Source: Flectonema sp. DT1601
Taxonomy: Eukaryota; Euglenozoa; Diplonemea; Diplonemida; Diplonemidae
Direction of reading: 5' to 3'
DNA: 64,000 bases
Assembly: GCA_964019425.1 (NCBI GenBank)
Contig: OZ025829.1
Location: 779,484 to 843,483 of the forward strand
The notes under the pieces are model-generated. The model had not been told where the DNA came from. It worked only from the letters and a program-made list of their open reading frames with translations, and made no database searches. Position numbers and translations under genes: made by a program. Shown in pieces: positions 30,712 through 41,763 of this stretch (the stretch's first letter is position 1; every line of letters starts with the position of its first letter).

Positions 30712-33439
30712 ATGTCGCTGCCACTGATGCCCGGCACCAACGAGCTGGTACACGGAGACCTGCTTCGGACGAATTATCGAAAGTGCCACACATTAGCATC
30801 AAAGGGTCTGCCAAGGGTTAGTAACCTGAAACGAGACACTTTTGTAATGAAAGAATCCGCCACTAGCGGAGGGAGCGGATTACTACCTGCAAATCTAGCG
30901 ATGGATCGAAAGGTTCTTCGATTTCGGGCGTACTTCAGAGAGGCTGTCAACGAGTCAGCTGCAGAGACTGATCGCTCTCGCCAATGTATTATTTATTTCT
31001 TTTTAGAAGATAACACTCTCGCTGTAGTCGAGCCTCGTCAACTAAACTCCGGAATGAACCAGGGGACTCTAATTAAAAGGCATAAGATACCTCTTGATGG
31101 TGAAGGAAGGTATGTATTGTTTGCTCTTAATGTTTATCTTGATCTGTTTACTTTAACAACACGGAACACAGACCCGTTAATTACTCAGACATACGTTTGG
31201 GGAATGATATTTCATTGTATGGAAAAGCATTTCGTGTTTATGATTGCGATCAATTCACGAGAATGTTTTGTGAAAAGAATGCCCATGATGTCGGTGAGAG
31301 TGAATCACCACCAGAGGTATGTTTTGATGTGTTTCCACATCGAAGTTATTATATTAGTACTGTAGTACTGTTTTCATCAATTATCAAATAGGATGCCTTC
31401 GGAACGCTTACGAAAGCGAAGTTTGAAGCGAATCAGAAAAGAGAATTTGTTGGCGGCATTGGCAGGTTGAGTACTAACAAAACTGCAGCTGCTGGAGGAT
31501 CGAGTGCCACTCGAGAAGAGGTTTTGTCAACAACGCAGTTCTTACAAAATGATCGAAAGGTTTTAAAGTTTAAAGCAGTCTGGGACTGCGGATATCGTCG
31601 TAATTTTAATCTTTATTTCTTCTTAGCTGATGGATGCATTGAACTTATTGAAATCTTACCTCCGAATAGCGGACGAGATCCGTTTCCTTCATTTGTAAGA
31701 CGCAGAAAGTGTCTAAAGGCTGACTCCTCCACGGGGTCAGTTCGCAATTCGGATCTTTCTTTTCAAAAGAATGATCAGCAATACTACACAGCACATGACC
31801 TTATCGTCGGTAGGCAGATCTTCATTTGTGGAAAGGCGTTTCTGTTGTATGATTGTGACACTTTTACTCGAAATTATTTAATTGAAAAATTGAACGTAGC
31901 AGCTAGTGACCTCCAGTCTGTTGATGTCACGCTGCCGACAAAGTCACCAGCGAAGTCAGTTGTGCCTCCTCATAATGGATTTGGTGACGAAGAAGATAGT
32001 TTAAGATCGTGGAAGCAATTAGCTTTGAGATGTCCCGTTAAAGACATTAGAAAGATAGTTGAATGTGGTAATTTAATGCTAAAATTTGAAATGGAATTGA
32101 TAACAGCTAATCCAAGTGATGCAATGCGAAGATTTGTACTCACTTACTACATCGCTGACAACACAATTTCAATATTCGAACCAGCTCTCCGCAACAGCGG
32201 TATTCTCGGAGGACGATTCCTTCAACGGCAGAAGGTTAAAATTGATGGCAACAGATACGCTTTAGCAGCCGACTTCTTTGTTGGAGCTGAGGTCACAATT
32301 TCACATCGTCAGTTTAGAGTTATCTCTACTGATGAAAGGTCTCTGGTTTATATGGAACAGCAAAGTAAGGAGTTCGCCAAATCTAACATCGACACAATAA
32401 TGAATAAGTTACATGCTATGCTAACCAGCAACCAGTCAGGTCTGTCTGAGGCGTTCTCAAAGGCTGACCTCGACGGTTCTGGCTGTCTCAACTACCTCGA
32501 GTTCCTCGACCTCGTTCAATCTTTAAATCTCCCATTAGTTGAACAAGAGATAATTACAATCCTTCGATACCTTAACTCTGGACTATCTCAGTCTGGTGAA
32601 ATATCCTACTCGGACTTCTTGAAACTCGTAGGAGGTGGTGAGGAGAGTCGAGATGAACCTTGGGAGAATATTCACTCTGAGTGGGTACAAGAGAAAGGTA
32701 TGTCTGACTTTAGTTATTAGTAATTTTTAAAGTGTTCGGTGTGACTATTTAAGTTGTTCGTACCTGCCACAGCACTCATTCGCCAATAGTCGAATATGAC
32801 GTACTTAAGTTCTGTTGAATGTTGAAGGTTTATCAGGTCTCATTACCGACGTTCTTCCTGCTGAAGGGTATTTTCGTCTAGCTGACACGAGTTTTAAATT
32901 TATGAAACGTAAAACAGATTCGGAAAAACAAATCGCTGAAGTAGAGCGAGTAAAGCTTCAAGAAACTCACGACGGCAAAGCTGCGCAGGGGATGCTCATC
33001 TTTCTTCAGGAGTACGAGAAACGCCGTGCTCTATTTCACCAAGAACTAAAGGTTTGTATTTCCTGCATTTGTCTGAACGGGAACAGGAATGTTCACTACA
33101 CGTGTTTGTAATTAATCAAAATAAACACCAAAAGGTAATATGCGACTTCACTAATGACGGAATGATTAGCGCTACGGAGTTTAAGCGAGTCTGTCGCGAC
33201 AAACTTCGTTTACAGATGACCGATGTGCAACTCGACCTTCTTTGTCAGAAACTGTTTCCTCCATCACTTTTACGGGTATGACTTTTTTAATTTTCCCCTC
33301 AAGTGTGAACATTTACGAACAGTGCCATTGTCATAAATATAATAAAAAACAGATTCCGTATCGTGAAATGGTTCGCTTGATCGGTAACACTACCAGCTAT
33401 TCTCATTCAACGCACAAGATTGCACGCATCCGTAAGTGA
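30712..33439 (+). CDS. EF-hand domain-containing ciliary protein, EFHC1/EFHC2-like
   Basis: Six exons were reconstructed: 30712-31109, 31172-31316, 31392-32697, 32828-33051, 33135-33275 and 33353-33439. They give 766 residues, close to EFHC2 (about 750). Three DM10 domains lie at about 62-168, 233-349 and 408-504, each with the RxxLRFxAxF-type start, and the first two with the YDCDxFTR motif. Two EF-hand loops follow: DLDGSGCLNYLE near 538 and DFTNDGMISATE near 695. EFHC proteins are microtubule inner proteins of axonemal doublets, so this organism almost certainly builds a motile flagellum. Intron phases are 2, 0, 1, 0 and 0, and each junction restores the family alignment. Two acceptors end GAAG and AAAG rather than CAG. 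Confidence 0.93.
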
Positions 33440-33686
33440 GGTATTGATGACAGCCACTGCCATTTGTTACTTTTCTTCCGATTCAGAAAGAGACCTCACC
33501 CTTTGCTGCATCAGACACAGATTTTTTCAAATTTGTCAAACAACCCAAACGAGGGCACACAGCGACCTCCCCAAAACCGCTCGTAATGTAAATAACTCTT
33601 TGAATTGTTACAATACACTTTATGGATGACCTTCATGTATTAGGAAGTTAGTGTGTTATTATTTCCTTTTATCAGCCAGCCAGCAG

Positions 33687-34487
33687 ATGTCGTTTGATCC
33701 TCTCGTAAGGCTTGGGTTAACTACCCAGAATGTTAAACGATTTGGAGGGGGGAAGTCGTGCGTGAAACAATTTCCAGATCAATCAACTGGTGGATCGATA
33801 TTTGGGGATGACGAGATCTACAGCAACAGCGATGCAATGAGTTATGGTGGTGATCGATTCGCATATAGCAGAAGAGGGCAATCCTCGGGTGATATTTTAG
33901 GTCACAGAGATTCTGAGAATTTCATGGACGATGAAAGTCGGCTAAGAGTTGGTCGGAAGCCAATTGAAGCTCCGGGAGCAGCAGACGACACGGAGAACCA
34001 CGTACCTCAAGACATCATTTTAACGAGTGAGCGCTTTGAGAACACTCAAAGAAATCGTAATGCTGGTGACATCATCGGACTGACTGACGACAAAGACGCG
34101 CAGGAACCTGTTCGTCAGCGAGCAAAAGTAGAACCACCCACTCCACAGCAGGAGGACGAATCAGTTGTTCGAGTCGGCAGACAGCGTGTCGCCCCTCCAG
34201 TAGCAGTCCAGAAGGCTGCGAAAAACGCAACTTCTAATAATTCACCTTGGGCTACTGAGTATGTGTTTAAAAAAGATAGCAGTTCTTCGTATAAAGTATT
34301 TGGTGGTTTTTGTTAATTTATTTACTTAACACAACAACAACAAATAATCAACAGCTACACTCCAGTGGAAGAGCAGAAGAAGGCAGAAAGACACGCAAAC
34401 CACTTCGACCACCATGACGGGCTGCTAACTGGGGGGTCAATGCAACGAACTGGAGACCGAAAGGCAAAGGTACCTCTCTGGTATTAA
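33687..34487 (+). CDS. Disordered protein with repeated GDI(I/L)G motifs
   Basis: The exons are 33687-34288 and 34355-34487, giving 244 residues, with a 66-base GTATAA...ACAG intron in phase 2. The donor was chosen because it joins DSSS to YTPVEEQKKAER in an open frame rich in charged residues, ending HHDGLLTGG...VPLWY. The protein is low in hydrophobics, with recurring short motifs (SGDILGH, AGDIIGL, VGRKPI, VGRQRV). The N-terminal pattern (VKRFGGGKS..., GGSIFGDDE) is faintly like Jupiter/HN1 microtubule-associated proteins (RPPGGGS..., IFG), which would fit its place beside the axonemal EFHC gene. That link is weak. The start follows TTCCTTTTATCAG. Confidence 0.55.
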
Positions 34488-35105
34488 ATAATAATCATAC
34501 CAGTAGGAGGGAAATAGTTGGTTAGCTGACTTGTTTTATAGATCTCAACTGTCCTAAAGGATAGTATTACCATCTTAATGTCTGGGTTATAACTTAATTA
34601 ATCGTATTAAATTTAAACAAAATCAAGTACAAAAAAGAGAGACTCAGCTTCTACCGGAGCCTCACGTTAGTTGCAAAAATACCGTCAGTTTCAGATTACC
34701 CAAACTAGAATATTAGATACTTTTATAGTGCGGCTGAGGTTATTTTGTTTCCCCTTTTGCGCCCTTTTTTTTTTTTTTTTTGGTGTAATGTTCATAATAA
34801 TTGTACCTTTTATTAGTTGTTCTGCTTATGATTCGAAACTATAATGTGTTTTGAATTGTCTTCAAGACCAGTAAAAGGAAAGACAGACACCCGTCTTCTA
34901 TCTGGTTGGTTACTTTCCTGCGGAATTTGCAACTTCGGCCTCGCTGCGCATCGACCTATTTCACAATCCCTTCAAGGCTGAAGTTCCTTATTTTGCTCCA
35001 CCTGAAGTACATAACCAGTCTGGTGTTAATGGATAAGTCACGTTGGTACATCAAGCAGTTTGTTTGATTAAAGTCACTCTCTGAAAACTCTTTTCCACAA
35101 CAGGA
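34488..35105. other. Intergenic spacer
   Basis: About 620 bases with a T tract near 34767-34782 and no gene on either strand. It ends with the TTTTCCACAACAG acceptor (near 35091-35103) of the first beta-helix gene. Confidence 0.4.
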
Positions 35106-35125
35106 GTTCCTTTTCCTACAAAAAA

Positions 35126-36514
35126 ATGAAAGCGCTCATGCTCTTCGCTGCCGTTGCAACAGCTGCAGCGGTTGACATGCCGTCGATATCTGAAGCCAAG
35201 AGAATGCACAAGAAGAAGATGTCGGAAGCGAGAGTGAAAGCATCAGCCAATGGTCACGTATTTGATAAGAGACCTGAAGATGAGCCAGCAGCAGTGAGGT
35301 CGAGGATGCTCGGGAGCTACACTAACGGAGCTGTGTTCTCACCAACAGATTTCGGAGCTGACCCAACAGGGAAAACAGACAGTACTGATGCTGTCTTAAA
35401 AGCATTGAACAGCATGTTGAATATTGTGAACGCTTCGGTTATGGCTGATGGCATTAAAGATTTGGGTGGTGCCACCCTCGATCTTCGTGGAGGTACTTAT
35501 CTGATCTCAAAGACGGTGACTGTCCCTCAGTATATGGGGAACTTTAAGATTTCTGATGGAACACTTAAGGCTGCCTCTAACTTTCCTTCGAATGGTTTTT
35601 TAATTCACATTGGTGATTCAGTTTGTGCTAACCCACAAGGGTCGTGTAATGAAGAACTTGTTATCGACGGAGTCATGTTTAATGCGAATCACGTTGCCTT
35701 CGGTGGGTTGTACATCGGAGCAACGATGGGAACAATTGTGATTGAATCTTTCTTTTATGGTTTCAATTCCGTTGGGATACTCGTCGAGGGAGGTCACGAA
35801 ACGATGATCAGCAACTGCTGGCTCAGCGAATTCTACTACTCTGAGAGTCATCCTGGAAGTCACAACAGTACAGGTATTCATATTGCTGGTAATGATCACT
35901 TTATTACGAACGTAATCGTCTTTAACTACACCACTGTTGGTATTCACATCTCCGGTGCAGCAAACTTATTAACCGGAATCCACACTTGGAATGAGGGTGG
36001 TGTCGGAATCCAACTCGGTAGCGCCAGTAGTGCGTCCGGAGCTCATCAGAACAGACTTATTGGTTGTTACCTCGACTTCAACACATTAGACATTTACAAT
36101 CCTTCAGCATTGATTGTTGAGAATACATTCTATTTGTCTACATACACCAAACTGATTGGAGGAAATATAAACGGCCTGCGAATGGAAATGAACACCTTCG
36201 TTCCAAGCCCTCAACACCCTGGAGACTCAATCGCTTTAGTCGGAACCTTCACTCCAGAATCGGTTGCTGATACGTTGATCACTGGCATTAATTGTAAGGT
36301 TACGAAGTATCAGTTTGCGCACAAGATGACTGAGCAGGTAAACATCAAAGACTTGAGTGATGTTTTAGTGTTTCCTTTCATTAAGTACATTCAGTTTTCC
36401 GTAACAGCTACTGGAGGTGTTGCAAGTGGAGCATTCCTCGAAGTTAACGGAACACAGATTACGATGAACAAAGGTTCCGCAAAGGATGTTGTTTTCTATG
36501 TTGAGGTGCAGTAG
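35126..36514 (+). CDS. Secreted pectate-lyase-3-like beta-helix protein, copy 1
   Basis: This 462-residue intronless protein has a signal peptide (MKALMLFAAVATAAA). The mature N-terminus is followed by TDFGADPTGKTDSTDAVLKA, the hallmark of the pectate-lyase superfamily (Pectate_lyase_3) beta-helix entry. Short strand-turn repeats follow (GIHIAGNDHF, GIHISGAANL). Such folds cleave or bind polysaccharides, but no catalytic residues can be assigned. Copy 1 is the most divergent at its C-terminal third (FYLSTYTKLIGGNIN, SPQHPGDS) and alone has FNYTTVG, which creates an extra N-glycosylation site. It keeps the AHKMTEQ ending shared with copy 3 and KKKMSE near residue 30. Its 5' leader resembles copy 2, and its 3' flank resembles copy 4. 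Confidence 0.85.
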   Translation: MKALMLFAAVATAAAVDMPSISEAKRMHKKKMSEARVKASANGHVFDKRPEDEPAAVRSRMLGSYTNGAVFSPTDFGADPTGKTDSTDAVLKALNSMLNIVNASVMADGIKDLGGATLDLRGGTYLISKTVTVPQYMGNFKISDGTLKAASNFPSNGFLIHIGDSVCANPQGSCNEELVIDGVMFNANHVAFGGLYIGATMGTIVIESFFYGFNSVGILVEGGHETMISNCWLSEFYYSESHPGSHNSTGIHIAGNDHFITNVIVFNYTTVGIHISGAANLLTGIHTWNEGGVGIQLGSASSASGAHQNRLIGCYLDFNTLDIYNPSALIVENTFYLSTYTKLIGGNINGLRMEMNTFVPSPQHPGDSIALVGTFTPESVADTLITGINCKVTKYQFAHKMTEQVNIKDLSDVLVFPFIKYIQFSVTATGGVASGAFLEVNGTQITMNKGSAKDVVFYVEVQ

Positions 36515-37260
36515 TGATGCCAACTAATTATATTTAGTTACGGAATACGGGTGACTATTCTTTTCTTCATTTCTCTCTGTCTCGAAGACAATTGAAAGTT
36601 AAACAACAGAATCAGTCAGCAGCGTATACTTTCCCAATTAACGTACCAGCAACAGAACTAAAACTCAAGTTTGACTGGATGGAAGTACTAAATTCCATTT
36701 CTAAATAAACACCTCTCTTGTAAACGTTTCATAAAATTAGTGTGGCAGAATTTCTCGCAGCAGTTCTGTCCATACAAAATTGCAGTAACTCGGAACATTC
36801 AACTCATATCCCAACTAATAGTTTATGTGGTGATTGTAAACTGGTCGTGTTTTATATTATTATACTTCTGTAGATCTTATCTAACAGCTTCTTGTCCGAT
36901 GACAATATTCTTTTCTTCTTTTTATATTAGTATGGCGCTGGATATCATATGAGGAATATTCGATTCTTCAAGAAATGGAATGCAACACTTTTATGTTAAA
37001 ACGCAGCGTGTGCTACTCTTCCTCTTTTTTGATGTTCGTTGCCGCTGTCTTAACTGGATCGCCAGCAGTGCCTCTCTTCGGGAATTAGCGATATTGAGGT
37101 GTAGAGTTACGTTGCATTTTCTACTACAGTGCGATTTCCGCAAAATGTACAACGAGTTTGAACAACTCCCGAAGCACTTCATCAATCGGCAGTTGATTTT
37201 GTCGAGTGGTATCGTAGATTTGGATGTGAATTTGATTGAAGACACTCTCTTCTGAAAACT
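36515..37260. repeat. Spacer between beta-helix copies 1 and 2, shared with downstream of copy 4
   Basis: No gene is seen. The first 130 bases after the stop (to about 36650) and the block about 36735-36910 are nearly identical to 44616-44747 and about 44829-45000. A 26-base motif (GTTGCCGCTGTCTTAACTGG and on, near 37039) recurs near 42334 and 45660. Confidence 0.6.
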
Positions 37261-37296
37261 CTTTTCCACAACAGGAGTTCCTTTTCATACAAAAAA

Positions 37297-38682
37297 ATGA
37301 AAGCGCTCATGCTCTTTGCTGCCGTTGCAACAGCTGCAGCGGTTGACATGCCGTCGATATCTGAAGCCAAGAGAATGCACAAGAGGAAGATGTCGGAAGC
37401 GAGAGTGAAAGCATCAGCCAATGGTCACGTATTTGATAAGAGACCTGAAGATGAGCCAGCAGCAGTGAGGTCGAGGATGCTCGGGAGCTACACTAACGGA
37501 GCTGTGTTCTCACCAACAGATTTCGGAGCTGACCCAACAGGGAAAACAGACAGTACTGATGCTGTCTTAAAAGCATTGAACAGCATGTTGAATATTGTGA
37601 ACGCTTCGGTTATGGCTAATGGCATTAAAGATTTGGGTGGTGCCACCCTCGATCTTCGTGGAGGTACTTATCTGATCTCAAAGACGGTGACTGTCCCTCA
37701 GTATATGGGGAACTTTAAGATTTCTGATGGAACACTTAAGGCTGCCTCTAACTTTCCTTCGAATGGTTATTTAATTCAAATCGGTAATTCGGTTTGTGAA
37801 TACCCGGGATCGTGTAATGAAGAACTTGTTATCGACGGAGTCATGTTTAATGCGAATCACGTTGCTTTCGGTGGGTTGTACATCGCACAAACGGTTGGAA
37901 CAATTGTGATTGAATCTTTCTTTTATGGTTTCAATTCCGTTGGGATTTTCATTCAGGGAGGTCACGAAACGATGATCAGCAACTGCTGGCTCAGCGAATT
38001 CTACTACTCTGAGAGTCATCCTGGAAGTCACAACAGTACAGGTATTCATATTGCTGGTAATGATCACTTTATTACGAACGTAATCGTCTTTGATTACACC
38101 ACTGTTGGTATTCATATCTCCGGTGCAGCAAACTTATTAACTGGAATCCACACTTGGAACGGAGGTGGTGTCGGAATCCAACTCGGTAGTGCCAGCGGCG
38201 TGTACGGAGCTCATCAGAACAGACTTATCGGTTGTTACCTCGACGGGAACACATTAGACATTTACAATCCTTCAGCATTGATTGTTGAGAATACATTCTT
38301 TTTACAGACGTATGCTAATCTGATTGGCGGGAAATTAAACGGCCTGCGAATGGAAATGAACACCTTCGTTCCAAACGCTCAGCACAAGGGCGTCTCAATC
38401 GCTTTAGTCGGAACCTTCACTCCGGAATCGGTTGCTGATACGTTGATCACTGGCATTAATTGTAAGGTTACGAAGTATCAGTTTGTGCAGACGATGACTG
38501 AGCAGGTAAACATCAAAGACTTGAGTGATGTTTTAGTGTTTCCTTTCATTAAGTACATTCAGTTTTCCGTAACAGCTACTGGAGGTGTTGCAAGTGGAGC
38601 ATTCCTCGAAGTTAACGGAACACAGATTACGATGAACAAAGGTTCCGCAAAGGATGTTGTTTTCTATGTTGAGGTGCAGTAG
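37297..38682 (+). CDS. Secreted pectate-lyase-3-like beta-helix protein, copy 2
   Basis: This copy has 461 residues, one fewer than its sisters because of a codon deletion in the variable loop (SVCEYPGSCNE). It carries the most changes in the middle of the protein: NGYLIQIGNS, YIAQTVGTIV and GIFIQGG replace residues that are invariant in the other three. Its C-terminal third (YLDGNT, FFLQTYANLIGGKLNG, FVQTMTEQ) is the same as copy 4. The signal peptide and first 140 or so residues are almost unchanged apart from KRKMSE and MANGIKD. The 5' leader (TTCCACAACAGGAGTTCC) matches copy 1 and the 3' flank matches copy 3, so neighbouring parts have different closest relatives. Confidence 0.85.
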   Translation: MKALMLFAAVATAAAVDMPSISEAKRMHKRKMSEARVKASANGHVFDKRPEDEPAAVRSRMLGSYTNGAVFSPTDFGADPTGKTDSTDAVLKALNSMLNIVNASVMANGIKDLGGATLDLRGGTYLISKTVTVPQYMGNFKISDGTLKAASNFPSNGYLIQIGNSVCEYPGSCNEELVIDGVMFNANHVAFGGLYIAQTVGTIVIESFFYGFNSVGIFIQGGHETMISNCWLSEFYYSESHPGSHNSTGIHIAGNDHFITNVIVFDYTTVGIHISGAANLLTGIHTWNGGGVGIQLGSASGVYGAHQNRLIGCYLDGNTLDIYNPSALIVENTFFLQTYANLIGGKLNGLRMEMNTFVPNAQHKGVSIALVGTFTPESVADTLITGINCKVTKYQFVQTMTEQVNIKDLSDVLVFPFIKYIQFSVTATGGVASGAFLEVNGTQITMNKGSAKDVVFYVEVQ

Positions 38683-40350
38683 TGATGCCAACTAATTATA
38701 TTTAGTTACGGAATACGGGTAACTATTCTTCTTTTATTTTCCTCATTCATATTTGATGAGTGTCGAGTGTGAATTGTTTCATGTCTTTCCACAACAACAA
38801 CATGCAGCGTGATTTTCTATTTTTAATTTATTAGGTGGATTGTTTCCGATTTACTTACTAACGACAGAATTTAAACTCAAGCTGACCGTTCGTAAATAAG
38901 TTATGTTCCATTTCTAAAATAGTAATCTTTCTTTAAAACGTTTCAACGCCAAAAGAAACTGTTCTGTCTGCTGTTTGAAAAGTGAAGTTGCAGGTACGAT
39001 GGTCCGTCGAAGTTAAGACCTTAAACTGACTGTCATCTTACCTTATCCTTTTTGTTTTCATTTCTTGCTGAGTGATATGGCTATGTGCTGCCCAATTTTT
39101 TGTGGTACTATTTAAAGCTTTCGATAAGCCCGCAGTACAATTAGAATACAATGCTTTGGACAACTGGGGGTGAACGATCCTCGGTTGTTCCGGGGTTTTC
39201 TATTTTCTTTCGTAGTGTCCGGGCGTATGGCACATATGGTCGTATTATAAAGAAAGATGTATAATATATTATGAAAAAAAGATTTTTTATTTTTTTCACA
39301 TTTCCCCCCAACCTGATGGTACGTGGTTCCCGAACCACGAGTCTTCTGGTCGATAAGACAAAAAATATAGTTTTCCCTTCAATGTTTTATTTTTTCTAAA
39401 CTTACCTTTTCTTTGATTAACAACTACAAATATTGCTTCAGTCAAGTACTTGATATTAATTTTATTTTTAATACCTAAAGTTGTTACTGTTTTTACATTG
39501 TCAAAGTTTGACCAGATCATTTCTCTTTTATTTTCTTTAGTGGAAGCTGGAAGTCGATCACTTCCAGCCGATACTATGAAACTACTGGGTCCTTACTGAT
39601 GCGGGCTACCCTAGTCATCAGTTCTGTATTTTGCTAACTAACTAATTTTTGTCTTAGAACGATAGCATCTATTCCGCAGTGTATTATGGAACAGCAGAAC
39701 AATGTGTTTTTATAATTTTCTTTTTAAAATTTATTTTAGTGCACTTTTTTTATATTCTAACTAATTTTTGTCTTAGAATGATAGCATCTTCAACACAGAA
39801 TCCCTTAGAACTTACTGATGAAAGCCTAAAAAAGGGACGAGTAGTATAAGATTAAGGCTCCTGAAACTACATATTCTATTACCCTTTTGATGTTAGAAAA
39901 CTGCAGAAAATTGATACTTTTTCTTTTACTTATCTGAGAATAATCTCTATTTTTTATTCTCACTTTTCTGTACTAAAATTAATGATATTTATTACTGACC
40001 ATATTCTGCGGATCTTATTCAACATCTTCAGCTTCCTGTCCGCCGACTAATTATCTTTGAGTTTCGATTTTATAATTCTCACACTTTATTTTTACTCTTG
40101 GCTTTTGTTTGTGCGGCAACCGGAAACAAGACTACAATAAAATGTGTTGACAACAAGTCAAGCTGCCACTATTCCTGTTCAATATGTCCGTGAACTACTG
40201 ATATTTCTTTTTTACTTTTATAGAAGTTTTATAACGTAGAGTTGCGTTCGTTACAATTCCACTTCGTTGAACGTAAACTGCAACGTGTTTAAATCATTTC
40301 GAATATTACGAAGCACTTTGAAGTCACTCTTTTTCTGATTCACTGAAAAG
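38683..40350. other. Long spacer between beta-helix copies 2 and 3
   Basis: About 1.7 kb without a convincing gene. The first 120 bases resemble the 3' flank of copy 3. Minus-strand frames near 39141-39520 are short and without recognisable domains. An internal near-repeat is listed separately. Confidence 0.4.
39633..39789. repeat. Two near-identical 33-base repeats 119 bases apart
   Basis: CTAACTAATTTTTGTCTTAG followed by AA(C/T)GATAGCATCT occurs ending at 39670 and again at 39757-39789. It differs by a single base over the 33, consistent with a small local duplication. Confidence 0.6.
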
Positions 40351-40374
40351 TATTTTCCGCAGGAAATACAAAAA

Positions 40375-41763
40375 ATGAAAGCGCTCATGCTCTTTGCTGC
40401 CGTTGCAACAGCTGCAGCGGTTGACATGCCGTCGATATCTGAAGCCAAGAGAATGCACAAGAAGAAGATGTCGGAAGCGAGAGTGAAAGCATCAGCCAAT
40501 GGTCACGTATTTGATAAGAGACCTGAAGATGAGCCAGCAGCAGTGAGGTCGAGGATGCTCGGGAGCTACACTAACGGAGCTGTGTTCTCACCAACAGATT
40601 TCGGAGCTGACCCAACAGGGAAAACAGACAGTACTGATGCAGTCTTAAAAGCATTGAACAGCATGTTGAATATTGTGAACGCTTCGGTTATGGCTGATGG
40701 CATTAAAGATTTGGGTGGTGCCACCCTCGATCTTCGTGGAGGTACTTATCTGATCTCAAAGACAGTGACTGTCCCTCAGTATATGGGGAACTTTAAGATT
40801 TCTGATGGAACACTTAAGGCTGCCTCTAACTTTCCTTCGAATGGTTTTTTAATTCGTATCGGTGATTCAGTTTGTAAAAACTCTCAAGCATCGTGTAATG
40901 AAGAACTTGTTATCGACGGAGTCATGTTTAATGCGAATCACGTTGCCTTCGGTGGGTTGTACATCGGAGCAACGATGGGAACAATTGTGATTGAATCTTT
41001 CTTTTATGGTTTCAATTCTGTCGGGATACTCGTCGAGGGAGGTCACGAAACGATGATCAGCAACTGCTGGCTCAGCGAATTCTACTACTCTGAGAGTCAT
41101 CCTGGAAGTCACAACAGTACAGGTATTCATATTGCTGGTAATGATCACTTTATTACGAACGTAATCGTCTTTGATTACACCACCGTTGGTATTCACATCT
41201 CCGGTGCGGCAAACTTATTAACCGGAATCCACACTTGGAACGGAGGTGGTGTCGGAATCCAACTCGGTAGCGCCAGTAGTGCGTACGGAGCTAATCAGAA
41301 CAGACTTATTGGTTGCTACCTCGACTTCAACACATTAGACATTTACAATCCTTCAGCATTGATTGTTGAGAATACATTCTTTTTACAGACGTATGCTAAA
41401 CTTATTGGCGGGAAATTAAAAGGCCTGCGAATGGAAATGAACACCTTCGTTCCAAACGCTCAGCACAAGGGCGTCTCAATCGCTTTAGTCGGAACCTTCA
41501 CTCCGGAATCGGTTGCTGATACGTTGATCACTGGCATTAATTGTAAGGTTACGAAGTATCAGTTTGCGCACAAGATGACTGAGCAGGTAAACATCAAAGA
41601 CTTGAGTGATGTTTTAGTGTTTCCTTTCATTAAGTACATTCAGTTTTCCGTAACAGCTACTGGAGGTGTTGCAAGTGGAGCATTCCTCGAAGTTAACGGA
41701 ACACAGATTACGATGAACAAAGGTTCCGCAAAGGATGTTGTTTTCTATGTTGAGGTGCAGTAG
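40375..41763 (+). CDS. Secreted pectate-lyase-3-like beta-helix protein, copy 3
   Basis: This 462-residue copy shares NGFLIRIGDSVCKNSQASCNE-type loop residues (LIRIGDSVCKNSQASC) with copy 4, but YLDFNT and AHKMTEQ with copy 1, and FFLQTYA and NAQHKGVS with copies 2 and 4. Two residues are private: GANQNR in place of GAHQNR, and KLKGLR in place of N. The 5' leader (CACTGAAAAGTATTTTCCGCAGG) is a second leader type, shared only with copy 4, whereas the 3' flank follows copy 2. The ATG lies about 20 bases after the CCGCAG acceptor. It is a working-length secreted protein with no broken codons. Confidence 0.85.
   Translation: MKALMLFAAVATAAAVDMPSISEAKRMHKKKMSEARVKASANGHVFDKRPEDEPAAVRSRMLGSYTNGAVFSPTDFGADPTGKTDSTDAVLKALNSMLNIVNASVMADGIKDLGGATLDLRGGTYLISKTVTVPQYMGNFKISDGTLKAASNFPSNGFLIRIGDSVCKNSQASCNEELVIDGVMFNANHVAFGGLYIGATMGTIVIESFFYGFNSVGILVEGGHETMISNCWLSEFYYSESHPGSHNSTGIHIAGNDHFITNVIVFDYTTVGIHISGAANLLTGIHTWNGGGVGIQLGSASSAYGANQNRLIGCYLDFNTLDIYNPSALIVENTFFLQTYAKLIGGKLKGLRMEMNTFVPNAQHKGVSIALVGTFTPESVADTLITGINCKVTKYQFAHKMTEQVNIKDLSDVLVFPFIKYIQFSVTATGGVASGAFLEVNGTQITMNKGSAKDVVFYVEVQ

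Noticed and set aside
35618-35947. 109-114 codon minus-strand frames repeated inside all four beta-helix genes
   Set aside because: They are shadows preserved only because the sense genes are nearly identical.
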